Shown in pieces: positions 41,538-49,159 of a stretch of 64,000 bases of DNA (positions are counted from its first letter, which is position 1; every line of letters starts with the position of its first letter). The stretch lies in the NCBI GenBank assembly GCA_014859965.1, contig JACZKQ010000038.1, forward strand, positions 1 to 64,000. Direction: 5' to 3'. The notes under the pieces are model-generated. The model did not search any database, was not told the DNA's origin, and saw only the letters and a list, made by a program, of their open reading frames with translations. A program made the position numbers and the translations under genes. Source of the stretch: Phycisphaerae bacterium (GTDB taxonomy: Bacteria > Planctomycetota > Phycisphaerae > Sedimentisphaerales > Anaerohalosphaeraceae).

Positions 41538-42350
41538 TTACGCTGGTTCTGTTTCCGCCCGTTCGGATACGGTATCGATTCTGCGGCTGAGGATGAAGGC
41601 TCTGATGCCGCGTTCTCTGACCGCCTCAATGGCAACCCGCGCGGCGAAGCCGGGAAGCTTGCACTGCCTTCGCCACCGCTTGGGCTCGCAGATGAGGCGG
41701 TAGAGAAACTCGGTTCCCGTGCGCTGAAAGAAGGCCGGGGCCCGCTTGACACGGCCCGTCAGCACATCGAAGCTGCCGCCGACGCCCATGCGGAACGGCA
41801 CCTCCAGGGCGTCGCTATGCTCTGTGAGCCATTGCTCCTGCCGGGGCGAGCCCATTGCCGCGAACAGCAGATCCGCCCCGGAGGCGTTGATCTGCCGAAC
41901 GACTTCGTCGGCGTCCTTGAAATAGCCGTCTTGCATGCCTGCGATGCGCAGGGCGGGATGCTTCTCGCGCAGGACCTCCGCCGCCCGTTCATTCACTTGG
42001 GGTTTGGCTCCCAGCAGAAAGACGCTCAGGCCCTCGCGCTCGGCGGTTTTGACCAGTTCATAAAACAGGCGAACGCCAGTGACCCGCGGGATTCGCCAGC
42101 CGGTGATCCATTGCACGGCGATCGCCGCCCCGATGCCGTCGCAGATATGCACGTGGGCATCGCGCACAATGGCCCCAAAGGCGGCATCGCCGCGCGCGAA
42201 ACGCACCTTCTCGGGATTAATCGCAATACAAAGTGTCTTGTTCTTCCGGCGTATCCTGTCCACGATATATTCCGTCGCGTGATCGTAGGAACAGAAACAC
42301 GTCACCGGTACGCCCAGAACACTGGTATGTCGAACGGTCGTGTTACTCAT
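41538..42350 (-). CDS. WecG/TagA/CpsF-family glycosyltransferase
   Basis: 270 residues, full length. It transfers N-acetylmannosamine or its uronic acid to a lipid-linked sugar in the known members. Signatures: INPEKVRFARGDAAFGAIV, ADAHVHICDGIGAAIAV-like segment (DAHVHICDGIGAAIAVQW), RVTGVRLFYELVKTAE, FLLGAKPQVNERAAEVLREK, LFAAMGSPRQEQWL and FRMGVGGSFDVLTGRVKRAP. It is membrane-associated at the cytoplasmic face by C-terminal amphipathic segments. GAGGAT lies about 11 bases before the ATG. Confidence 0.9.
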   Translation of the reverse strand: MSNTTVRHTSVLGVPVTCFCSYDHATEYIVDRIRRKNKTLCIAINPEKVRFARGDAAFGAIVRDAHVHICDGIGAAIAVQWITGWRIPRVTGVRLFYELVKTAEREGLSVFLLGAKPQVNERAAEVLREKHPALRIAGMQDGYFKDADEVVRQINASGADLLFAAMGSPRQEQWLTEHSDALEVPFRMGVGGSFDVLTGRVKRAPAFFQRTGTEFLYRLICEPKRWRRQCKLPGFAARVAIEAVRERGIRAFILSRRIDTVSERAETEPA

Positions 42351-42485
42351 GGCTAATCGGTATCCTCACGAGTCAGCAGGTATTCCGTCAATGCATGGAA
42401 CGTCCACAACTGCGACCACCGCAACAAAAGAACAAGATTATTCAGACCAACTCGCACAATGAGGTACTGCTCTGAATGGAGGCTA

Positions 42486-43613
42486 CTAGAGATTTGAAAA
42501 CCACTCCTGCGGACACTCCTCCCCAAATAGAACGTTGCGGTGGATTGCTCTTAGCCTGTCTGCCACTCGTAAAGGGGCGAAATACTTCAAGGCCAATGCC
42601 CTGTTCTCTCTAGCAAGCTTAGATCTCAAGTCAGCGTTCTCAATCACTTTGGCCATAAGGTCAGCAAAATCAGCAGGATTGCGGCTTTCTGTCATAAATC
42701 CAACTTGGCCTATGGCGAATAAGTCGGGAATCGCGCCAACTGAGCGGGTGACCAAGGGGAGACCATATGCCATGGCATCAAGAACAGCGTTCGGCATGCC
42801 TTCTCCCCAGGAAGAGGGAAATAGAAATATATCAGATTGCTCATATACGCATCGCTTTGCCTGGCCCACAAGCCAGCCTGTAAAACTTATATTGGTTATC
42901 TGCTGCTTGGCGACATATTGCTTAACGTTCTCCACTTCGGCACCGGTGCCCGCAATTGTCAGCATCACGGATGGGTGTTTTTGCTTGAGCTTTCTGAAGG
43001 CATTGATAGCCTCGTAAACACCTTTTTCTTTCTCGATACGGGACAGAAACAAGATGCGGCAACATGCTGATACAGCATCGGCGCTCGTTGCAGCAAATTT
43101 GGGTGCATAGCTAAATGCTTCCTCCGAAAGAACTGTAGTCTCTACGTATATTGGTTTCTTGCAACCGATTCGTTCCAAAGCTCGTTTGAATTCTACACCT
43201 TGCACGATGATTGCATCAGCACGGAAATATATCTGCCGAAGTAACCAGCGGACACATCGCCTCTTGATTGCATCCCATCTCCAACCTCGGATGTAAACAA
43301 GAGTCTTTTTTTTGTGGCCCTTTGCCATTAGAATAAAGGCGGCTTCGCGTATAATGGCATAGCGGCCGAATGTGGGATTTACCAGAACAGCGTCGTACTG
43401 CCCACCCCTAAGTCTCTTGAAAAACGTCCAGCAATCGTGCAGAAATCCGAATGGCTTCTGGACCAGTCGTTCATCAACAGCTCTCGCCCCAACTGCGAGA
43501 TAGTCCATATCACTCTTGAGATAGCTGTAAAGTGTAGAGTAGTAGCTCGCTACGCCACCAGGCTGCGACAAGTGGGGTACCGTCGCCAATATCCTCATAT
43601 CTCTGCCAGTCAT
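42486..43613 (-). CDS. Glycosyltransferase family 4
   Basis: 375 residues. Three in-frame starts exist (43634, 43613, 43598); 43613 has GGATGG eight bases upstream, while 43598 opens directly with the fold (MRILATVPHLSQPGGVASYY). GT-B fold: LFLSRIEKEKGVYEAINAFR and LTIAGTGAEVENVKQYV for the C-terminal nucleotide site, and IFLFPSSWGEGMPNAVLDAM with the E-x7-E motif. The donor and linkage are unknown. The composition is more AT-rich than the flanking genes of the locus. Confidence 0.85.
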   Translation of the reverse strand: MTGRDMRILATVPHLSQPGGVASYYSTLYSYLKSDMDYLAVGARAVDERLVQKPFGFLHDCWTFFKRLRGGQYDAVLVNPTFGRYAIIREAAFILMAKGHKKKTLVYIRGWRWDAIKRRCVRWLLRQIYFRADAIIVQGVEFKRALERIGCKKPIYVETTVLSEEAFSYAPKFAATSADAVSACCRILFLSRIEKEKGVYEAINAFRKLKQKHPSVMLTIAGTGAEVENVKQYVAKQQITNISFTGWLVGQAKRCVYEQSDIFLFPSSWGEGMPNAVLDAMAYGLPLVTRSVGAIPDLFAIGQVGFMTESRNPADFADLMAKVIENADLRSKLARENRALALKYFAPLRVADRLRAIHRNVLFGEECPQEWFSNL

Positions 43614-43759
43614 AGAGGCACCATCCACTCGCATGTTTCACAAAGGCAACAGCAGCAGTTCATACCCGTGCCTTAAGTAAGTAACTTCGCACTTGGAGCA
43701 CGATATCCCCGGTTCCGAGGGCGATCCTCACAGTTGGGCTGCGCATACGGCACGACGGA

Positions 43760-45040
43760 CTAAGGAGCCTTCGCCTTCAACGCTCTGAGCTGCGCATTGG
43801 AAGCCCCCATGAGCAACATCCAAGTTCCCAGCGACGACATTATGTAATACTGTCCAGAGAGTGAGATTATTAAACCCGCGCCAAGAAGTGACATCAGGAG
43901 TACCCGCAAATTACGTAAACGCCTTACGTCGCCGCAAACGGGCTTTTTCGTAATAACGCGCATATGGTACAGAGGCATCACATAGGCGATGACCAACCCC
44001 AATAGCCCAAACAGACCCGCACCATGCAAAAGAGTCCCCCAATCAGTATGCAGGTTAGTTTGTCGTGCTAGCCAATCCGCTGGCGCTCTGTCTGCAGCTC
44101 CAGCAAAGTAGTTTTCTGAATTGAACAATTCTGTTCCGAGTAATAACTGCCGCCAGCCTTTTGCTTCAATTTCTTTGGCTATCGTTGCGAACTCTAATAC
44201 ACGCCCCTGTTCTCCCATAGAATAACGTGATCGCTTTTCTCGTACCAAGCCTATTTGTTCCTCGAACACAGAAAATATAATTGCGGACAGGCCGACAGTG
44301 ACTAGCAACAGCACACACAGATGGCTAAGTTTATCCCGACGGTGAATAATAGCGAGTAGAACTCCAAAGGCGAAAGCAACTATTGCTCCCCTCCGGTAGA
44401 CAAGTAGAACCATAATCCCGCCAAGGACAATCACAGTCCAATACGCTATTGTATTCAGGCGAGATTCACGTTCCGACGCAAACATGAGGAAAATAGCGCA
44501 ATACGAAACCAGATATGTGATTTGAACATTTGAGCCACCCAAGAATATTGTACTCTCTACATATGGACAGCGGCCCACTCTGAGTATTTGTGCTGCAGCG
44601 AACTGCGCAAGTATCATAAATAGTGAAAAAAATGCACACGTCTGCAACTTACGGAATAATTTCGCATCTTGGAAGAGAGAATACCCAACTGGATACATAG
44701 CGAGAGACACGATGAATCGAAGGTACACGCTCAACGACTCATGAGGGTGAGATGAACTAATGACACCAATTAGAAGGTACAAGGCATAAGTAACGAAAAA
44801 AAGGGACATACCCCTTCCAAGTCTCAGCCCATCGCCCAGGAAACAAACGGCAACGAGTGAGGCAAGCAAGAACCTCAAATGTCCAAAGTGAATGCCACCC
44901 TCGGGAAAATAGCCGATGGTAATATCCGATACTGTACTAACCAGCGGAAGCAGGAGTATGACCCAGCGAAAGGAGTTAGCCTTGTGGCCAACAACGACGC
45001 TCCGGAAAGCCGACCTAGATGTAATGAACATTTGCGGCAT
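43760..45040 (-). CDS. Polytopic membrane protein, probable O-antigen/exopolysaccharide polymerase (Wzy-like)
   Basis: 426 residues from ATG 45040 (GGAAG upstream); a longer frame to 45106 would overlap the upstream gene by 62 bases and add a poor N-terminus. It has about ten to twelve membrane helices, a large loop with RYSMGEQGRVLEFATIAKEI and WRQLLLGTELFNSENYF, and TNLHTDWGTLLHGAGLFGLL near the end. The arrangement matches Wzy polymerases or ligases, which are too diverse for a firm call. It starts four bases after the pyruvyltransferase stop. AT-rich. Confidence 0.7.
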   Translation of the reverse strand: MPQMFITSRSAFRSVVVGHKANSFRWVILLLPLVSTVSDITIGYFPEGGIHFGHLRFLLASLVAVCFLGDGLRLGRGMSLFFVTYALYLLIGVISSSHPHESLSVYLRFIVSLAMYPVGYSLFQDAKLFRKLQTCAFFSLFMILAQFAAAQILRVGRCPYVESTIFLGGSNVQITYLVSYCAIFLMFASERESRLNTIAYWTVIVLGGIMVLLVYRRGAIVAFAFGVLLAIIHRRDKLSHLCVLLLVTVGLSAIIFSVFEEQIGLVREKRSRYSMGEQGRVLEFATIAKEIEAKGWRQLLLGTELFNSENYFAGAADRAPADWLARQTNLHTDWGTLLHGAGLFGLLGLVIAYVMPLYHMRVITKKPVCGDVRRLRNLRVLLMSLLGAGLIISLSGQYYIMSSLGTWMLLMGASNAQLRALKAKAP

Positions 45041-45044
45041 TACT

Positions 45045-46085
45045 TTAAGCTTCCAAGAGAAACTTATGTAAAAGAGTCTTGTTAAGTAACGAGAGGTCTT
45101 TGACATCTCTGGGAATTGTGAAGCACTTCGAGTTCAGAATATCTTCAAGCAGGGAAGGCAGCATGTCTACGGACAGACGATCTAACGGGACACAGAATGG
45201 CGATCGTGTTTGAGAATAGAACCGTTGGGTCTTGCTGTGAAACGGCAGCCCCATGACTCTCTTTCCGAGACTCATCGCTACGATTCCAACGTGCAGCTTT
45301 GTCGTCACAATCACGTCCAAATCGAATATTGACTGAATAAGTTGCTCAACACTGGTATACTTTACCACTGTGCCTCTGGAAGACACCGGGTGACTGTATG
45401 TCTGATGACGCTCATCCAATAGAAAGAAAACTTCTATGTCTCTCGTGTCACAAAACCCAAGTATTGCATCTATCACGTGACAACTTTTTTCTTTAAAGGA
45501 TTGCGGCACATGCACATGAAGGCCTAATCTAGTTTTGCGGGGAGAATCAGTGCTGCCACAGCGCACTGTTGGTAACAATTCGCTTACCGTTGCAAGGCTA
45601 AGCGCTGCATCTGCTACAAGATTGACTCCGCAGTCTCCTGCAATGGCATGCACATGCTCAAGGGATTCCACATCCCTTACGCAGAACACCTTGGATTTCC
45701 TCGCCAGTTCTTTAACGAACCATCTATATGGTGAACTCGACACAGGCCCTACCCCAACGCCAAATACACCTATCGGCTTTGACATAATCTGAGAGACTAG
45801 GAAGCCAGGGACATGTCTGCAGAAATTCCTCAGCGACCAACTGAATTGTGAAGTGGGTGGCTCTCCCAAGTATCCCCCTCCAACAAAAACTACCTTGTCC
45901 ACTAAAGGCAAGTACCGCATACCATATTGATCGGCTTCAAGCGATTTGCGAAATGCGCCTGCAGCAAAGGGAATAATTGCTGTAGCAGTGGGAACGACTT
46001 CCTTGATCCATGACAAAAACAACTTAAAGAGCAGGACGTCACCAAAATTGTCGCTGTAGCTCGAACCAAGGAACGCCACCTTCAT
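45045..46085 (-). CDS. Polysaccharide pyruvyl transferase family protein
   Basis: 346 residues. Signatures: AFLGSSYSDNFGDVLLFKLF, DKVVFVGGGYLGEPPTSQ, PIGVFGVGVGPVSSSPYRWF, KVFCVRDVESLEHV, LVADAALSL and DVIVTTKLHVGIVAMSLGKR. The family adds pyruvate ketals to surface sugars such as terminal hexoses. Its start overlaps the flippase stop by four bases (ATGA), a sign of coupled translation. Confidence 0.85.
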   Translation of the reverse strand: MKVAFLGSSYSDNFGDVLLFKLFLSWIKEVVPTATAIIPFAAGAFRKSLEADQYGMRYLPLVDKVVFVGGGYLGEPPTSQFSWSLRNFCRHVPGFLVSQIMSKPIGVFGVGVGPVSSSPYRWFVKELARKSKVFCVRDVESLEHVHAIAGDCGVNLVADAALSLATVSELLPTVRCGSTDSPRKTRLGLHVHVPQSFKEKSCHVIDAILGFCDTRDIEVFFLLDERHQTYSHPVSSRGTVVKYTSVEQLIQSIFDLDVIVTTKLHVGIVAMSLGKRVMGLPFHSKTQRFYSQTRSPFCVPLDRLSVDMLPSLLEDILNSKCFTIPRDVKDLSLLNKTLLHKFLLEA

Positions 46086-47476
46086 GTTTTGTTTCCCTTT
46101 CCTAACGTGACCAGCTCAATTTCAGGCATGCTGCTCGTCTTTAGGTGAGCTACCCTGCTGATAGCCGCTATCCAATAAAGCACCATCGCTAATATGTGGG
46201 ACCCAACCAATGCAAGTGCAGCACCCATCGCGTGATAAGATGGAATCAATTTGACATAAAGGCCGATGCCGACGACACTGCCTGCCAAAACACAGGCCAA
46301 GTAGACCTTCTCCATTCTCACAACGATAACATACTGTGACGCCACCACGCCGACCGCGAAAAGCAATAGATAAACTCCAAAAACACGCAACAAATTGGCT
46401 GAGCCAGCATATTCCGAGGTGAAACAGATCCTTAGTATGACATCGGGGACCAGCCAGAGCATTAGACAGATCGGCAGAACGGTGCCCACCATCACTGCGC
46501 AGTACTTGAATAGAAACCATTTCTGTTGAGCGTGATATATGGATTCTCTTGTTACTCTGGCCATGGCAGGCTTGCCAATCCGGGCGATCTGCATCAGTAG
46601 CAGCATAACTGCTCCCACTATCTGCCACCCGGCAGCATATCCACCCAATTCACGTGGACCACAGTATTTCTTAAGAAAGATCTGGCTTAGGGTACCGAAA
46701 GATAACAGCCCTACTGCAGCCAACCAGACCCAGAAATTGCTACCTAATAGATCTTTAGTAAGGCTCTCCCAAACGAGACTGTTCCAAGATAATGTGATCC
46801 GCCTCTGCGCCCATCGCTGCTGCAGGACGAGGTAGAGCACCTCAGTTGCCAGTAATGCGAAAGCGATCCATGCGAGGCTAAGGTATTTCGCCCCGGCAAG
46901 AACAACTGTCCAGATCAGCATAAAGTACAATCCTCTCTGGATCGCGTTATAGATCGCGTGGCGGGCCATGCAGTGCCAGGCGTCGTAAACCGGCTGCAGG
47001 TCGAGCGATTTGAGGGAATATGCTACGATAACGGCGATGACTGGCCACGGCAGATCGGCGGGCTGCCAGATGAGTTTCCAGGCAAACAGTACGGCCACGA
47101 CCAGGGTCAGCAGGATACCACGCAGGACCAGGCTCGCCACGACGAGTTCGGAGAACCGCTCGGGGTAATGGATCAGGTCGCGGACGAGGGTGCGGTCCAT
47201 TCCGTAACGGACAATGGTCTGGCCGTACATGCCAAAGGCGATACCATAGGCGAGCAGGCCGAATTGTTCTCTGCCAATCACATTGGCAATCTTCACCTGG
47301 GTGACAAAGAACAATCCTGCCGCGAGAAAGTTGAAAACGACCAGTGCAGAGAGATTCTGCAGGTTGCGTTTCTGCGAAAGCAGCAGGCTTTTGAATCGCG
47401 GCAGAAGCCCTCGAACCGGTTCAGCAGCAAGGTCTCTGGCATTCAGCGGAATCATTTGATCGGTGTCGGCAGGCAT
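46082..47476 (-). CDS. Oligosaccharide flippase (Wzx-like, MATE/PST superfamily)
   Basis: 464 residues with twelve or more membrane helices. It moves the lipid-linked repeat unit across the inner membrane. Typical opening: LSALVVFNFLAAGLFFVTQV, KIANVIGREQFGLLAYGIAF, YGMDRTLVRDLIHYPE; then VYLLLFAVGVVASQYVIVVR. No good ribosome site was found. The first third of the gene (down to about 46.9 kb) is GC-rich like the flanking backbone genes, and the rest is visibly more AT-rich, suggesting a recombination point inside it. Confidence 0.85.
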   Translation of the reverse strand: MPADTDQMIPLNARDLAAEPVRGLLPRFKSLLLSQKRNLQNLSALVVFNFLAAGLFFVTQVKIANVIGREQFGLLAYGIAFGMYGQTIVRYGMDRTLVRDLIHYPERFSELVVASLVLRGILLTLVVAVLFAWKLIWQPADLPWPVIAVIVAYSLKSLDLQPVYDAWHCMARHAIYNAIQRGLYFMLIWTVVLAGAKYLSLAWIAFALLATEVLYLVLQQRWAQRRITLSWNSLVWESLTKDLLGSNFWVWLAAVGLLSFGTLSQIFLKKYCGPRELGGYAAGWQIVGAVMLLLMQIARIGKPAMARVTRESIYHAQQKWFLFKYCAVMVGTVLPICLMLWLVPDVILRICFTSEYAGSANLLRVFGVYLLLFAVGVVASQYVIVVRMEKVYLACVLAGSVVGIGLYVKLIPSYHAMGAALALVGSHILAMVLYWIAAISRVAHLKTSSMPEIELVTLGKGNKT

Positions 47477-47547
47477 AGTCTGTGGTTACGACTCCGGATT
47501 GCAGGGCAGCTCCGGCAATTCGCCCCTGGTATGGTCATTGCTAAAAA

Positions 47548-49056
47548 TTAGCGATTGCACATGTCAGTCGGCAGCTCGTTTACATTATATTCCTCCGCCA
47601 GCCGCGCCAGCAGCGCCACTTTGCGCCCGGCCGACTCGACGGAGCCATTGCTCGGGATGTCTACTATCAGGCGGAGAGAAGTGCCGTTACGCCTGTCCTT
47701 GACAGGCACGGCAGCTCTTAGCGATTGGCTATTAGCTTTTAGCTTCAATGAGCCCGGATTAGTCCCGGAGTGCCGGGACTCGGGGTGACCATTTTTGCGG
47801 TGCCAGAAAAGCGTCTTTGTTTCGTTGGCGCGGGTTGTTATGTCCAGCGAGAGTTTTTCGGCGCCCAGTTTTTCGCCTGCCAGGCAGGCGGCCTGCCACC
47901 AGTCGTCGAAGGTGCGGGCGTTGCGGAAGTGGAGCTGGACTTCTTCGAAGTCGCGGAGTTCGGCTTTTACCTGGCACTGGAGGTCGTACTTGGCGCGGAG
48001 GCCGCTTACCGTCTCGCGGAGGCGGACGGAGCCGACCAGGCGAAAGACCAGCAGCACGATGACCAGCAGGCACACGAAGACCGCAACGGTGGCGACGCTG
48101 CGGGTGTAGATCATGAAGAGGCCGAGGCCGGCGACGGTGGCGGTGACGCTGTAGGCGACGATTGCGACCTGATGCTGGCTTAGGCCGAGGTCGAGCAGGC
48201 GGTGGTGAAAGTGGGCGCGATCGGGCGAGAACATCGAACGGCGCTCCAGGAAGCGTCGGAGCATGGAAAAGAGCGTATCGAAGATGGGGATGCCCAAGGC
48301 CAGGACCGGCAGGGCCAATCCGACCAGTGCGTGCGATTTGGTGGTGCAGAGGACGGACGCGGAGGCGAGGGTGAAGCCGAGGAACATGGAGCCGCAGTCG
48401 CCCATGAAGATTTTGGCCGGATTGAAGTTGAAAAACAGAAAGCCGACGAGGGCGCCGAGCAGGGCCAGCATGATGACGGCCATCATCGTCTGGCCTGAAT
48501 GGACGGCCAGGATGGCGATGACGCCGCAGGCGATGGCGGATATGCCGGCGGCCAGGCCGTCGAGCCCGTCGATGATGTTGACGGCGTTGGTGAGGCCGAC
48601 GATCCAGAAGACGGTGAGCGGCCACGACCAGAGGCCGAATTCGACGGTGAAGAGGTCCTCGACGGCCAGCGAGCGAATGCGTGCGCCCGCGGCGCAGACG
48701 ACGAGGGCGGCGGCGATCTGGGCGATGAGCTTGCAGCGGGCCCGGACGCCCTTGAGGTCATCGACAAGCCCGACTATGAAGACCACCGAGCCGCCTGCGA
48801 GCAGGCCGACAATTTTCGCGGCGTTGATTCGGAAAGAGTCGCCGATGGTGTTTCGCAGCAGGAGGACAGGCACAATCATGGCGATGACGGCAAAGAAGAT
48901 CGCCACGCCGCCGAGACGGGCGACGGGCGCGGCGTGGACCTTGCGGGCGCCGGGGGCGTCGACCAGGTTGAATCGGCGCGTGAGCATGATAACGATGGGG
49001 GTCGCCGCCATCGCGAGCAGCATTGCGCCGGAGAATGTGAAGAGGTAGGTTTTCAA
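47548..49056 (-). CDS. WecA/MraY-type undecaprenyl-phosphate sugar-1-phosphate transferase
   Basis: 502 residues with about eleven membrane helices in the first 330. It starts the polysaccharide by moving a sugar-phosphate to undecaprenyl phosphate. Signatures: RKVHAAPVARLGGVAIFFAV, GLVDDLKGVRARCKLIAQI (DD motif), NAVNIIDGLDGLAAGISAIA, FFNFNPAKIFMGDCGSMFLG and the cytoplasmic HFHHRLLDLG. A C-terminal soluble extension of about 160 residues (DFEEVQLHFRNARTFDDWWQ and onward) is unusual for the family. It contains LKLKANSQSLR, encoded by a copy of the dispersed TTAGC repeat. Confidence 0.92.
   Translation of the reverse strand: MKTYLFTFSGAMLLAMAATPIVIMLTRRFNLVDAPGARKVHAAPVARLGGVAIFFAVIAMIVPVLLLRNTIGDSFRINAAKIVGLLAGGSVVFIVGLVDDLKGVRARCKLIAQIAAALVVCAAGARIRSLAVEDLFTVEFGLWSWPLTVFWIVGLTNAVNIIDGLDGLAAGISAIACGVIAILAVHSGQTMMAVIMLALLGALVGFLFFNFNPAKIFMGDCGSMFLGFTLASASVLCTTKSHALVGLALPVLALGIPIFDTLFSMLRRFLERRSMFSPDRAHFHHRLLDLGLSQHQVAIVAYSVTATVAGLGLFMIYTRSVATVAVFVCLLVIVLLVFRLVGSVRLRETVSGLRAKYDLQCQVKAELRDFEEVQLHFRNARTFDDWWQAACLAGEKLGAEKLSLDITTRANETKTLFWHRKNGHPESRHSGTNPGSLKLKANSQSLRAAVPVKDRRNGTSLRLIVDIPSNGSVESAGRKVALLARLAEEYNVNELPTDMCNR
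47711..47746. repeat. TTAGC-type dispersed repeat inside the wecA-like coding frame
   Basis: Plus strand: GCAGCTCTTAGCGATTGGCT, then ATTAGCTTTTAGC. It matches units at 38.6-38.8 kb. It stays in frame in the opposite-strand gene and encodes about eleven residues of its C-terminal extension. Confidence 0.65.
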
Positions 49057-49147
49057 GAGAGTAGTGGAGAAGCGGAGGAGTGGAGTAGTGGAGTAGGTTT
49101 CAAAATAGTAGTCAGGTAGTCAGGTAGTCGAGTAGACGAGTAGGGTT
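49057..49147. repeat. GAGTAG-type dispersed repeat array
   Basis: About 90 bases built of GAGTAGTGGAG, GTAGTCAGGTAGTCAGGTAG and GTCGAGTAGACGAGTAGG, ending GTTTCAA. It fills the gap between the wecA-like and O-antigen ligase/TPR genes. A very similar array is at 52.56-52.66 kb. Confidence 0.8.
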
Positions 49148-49159
49148 TCAATGCAACCA

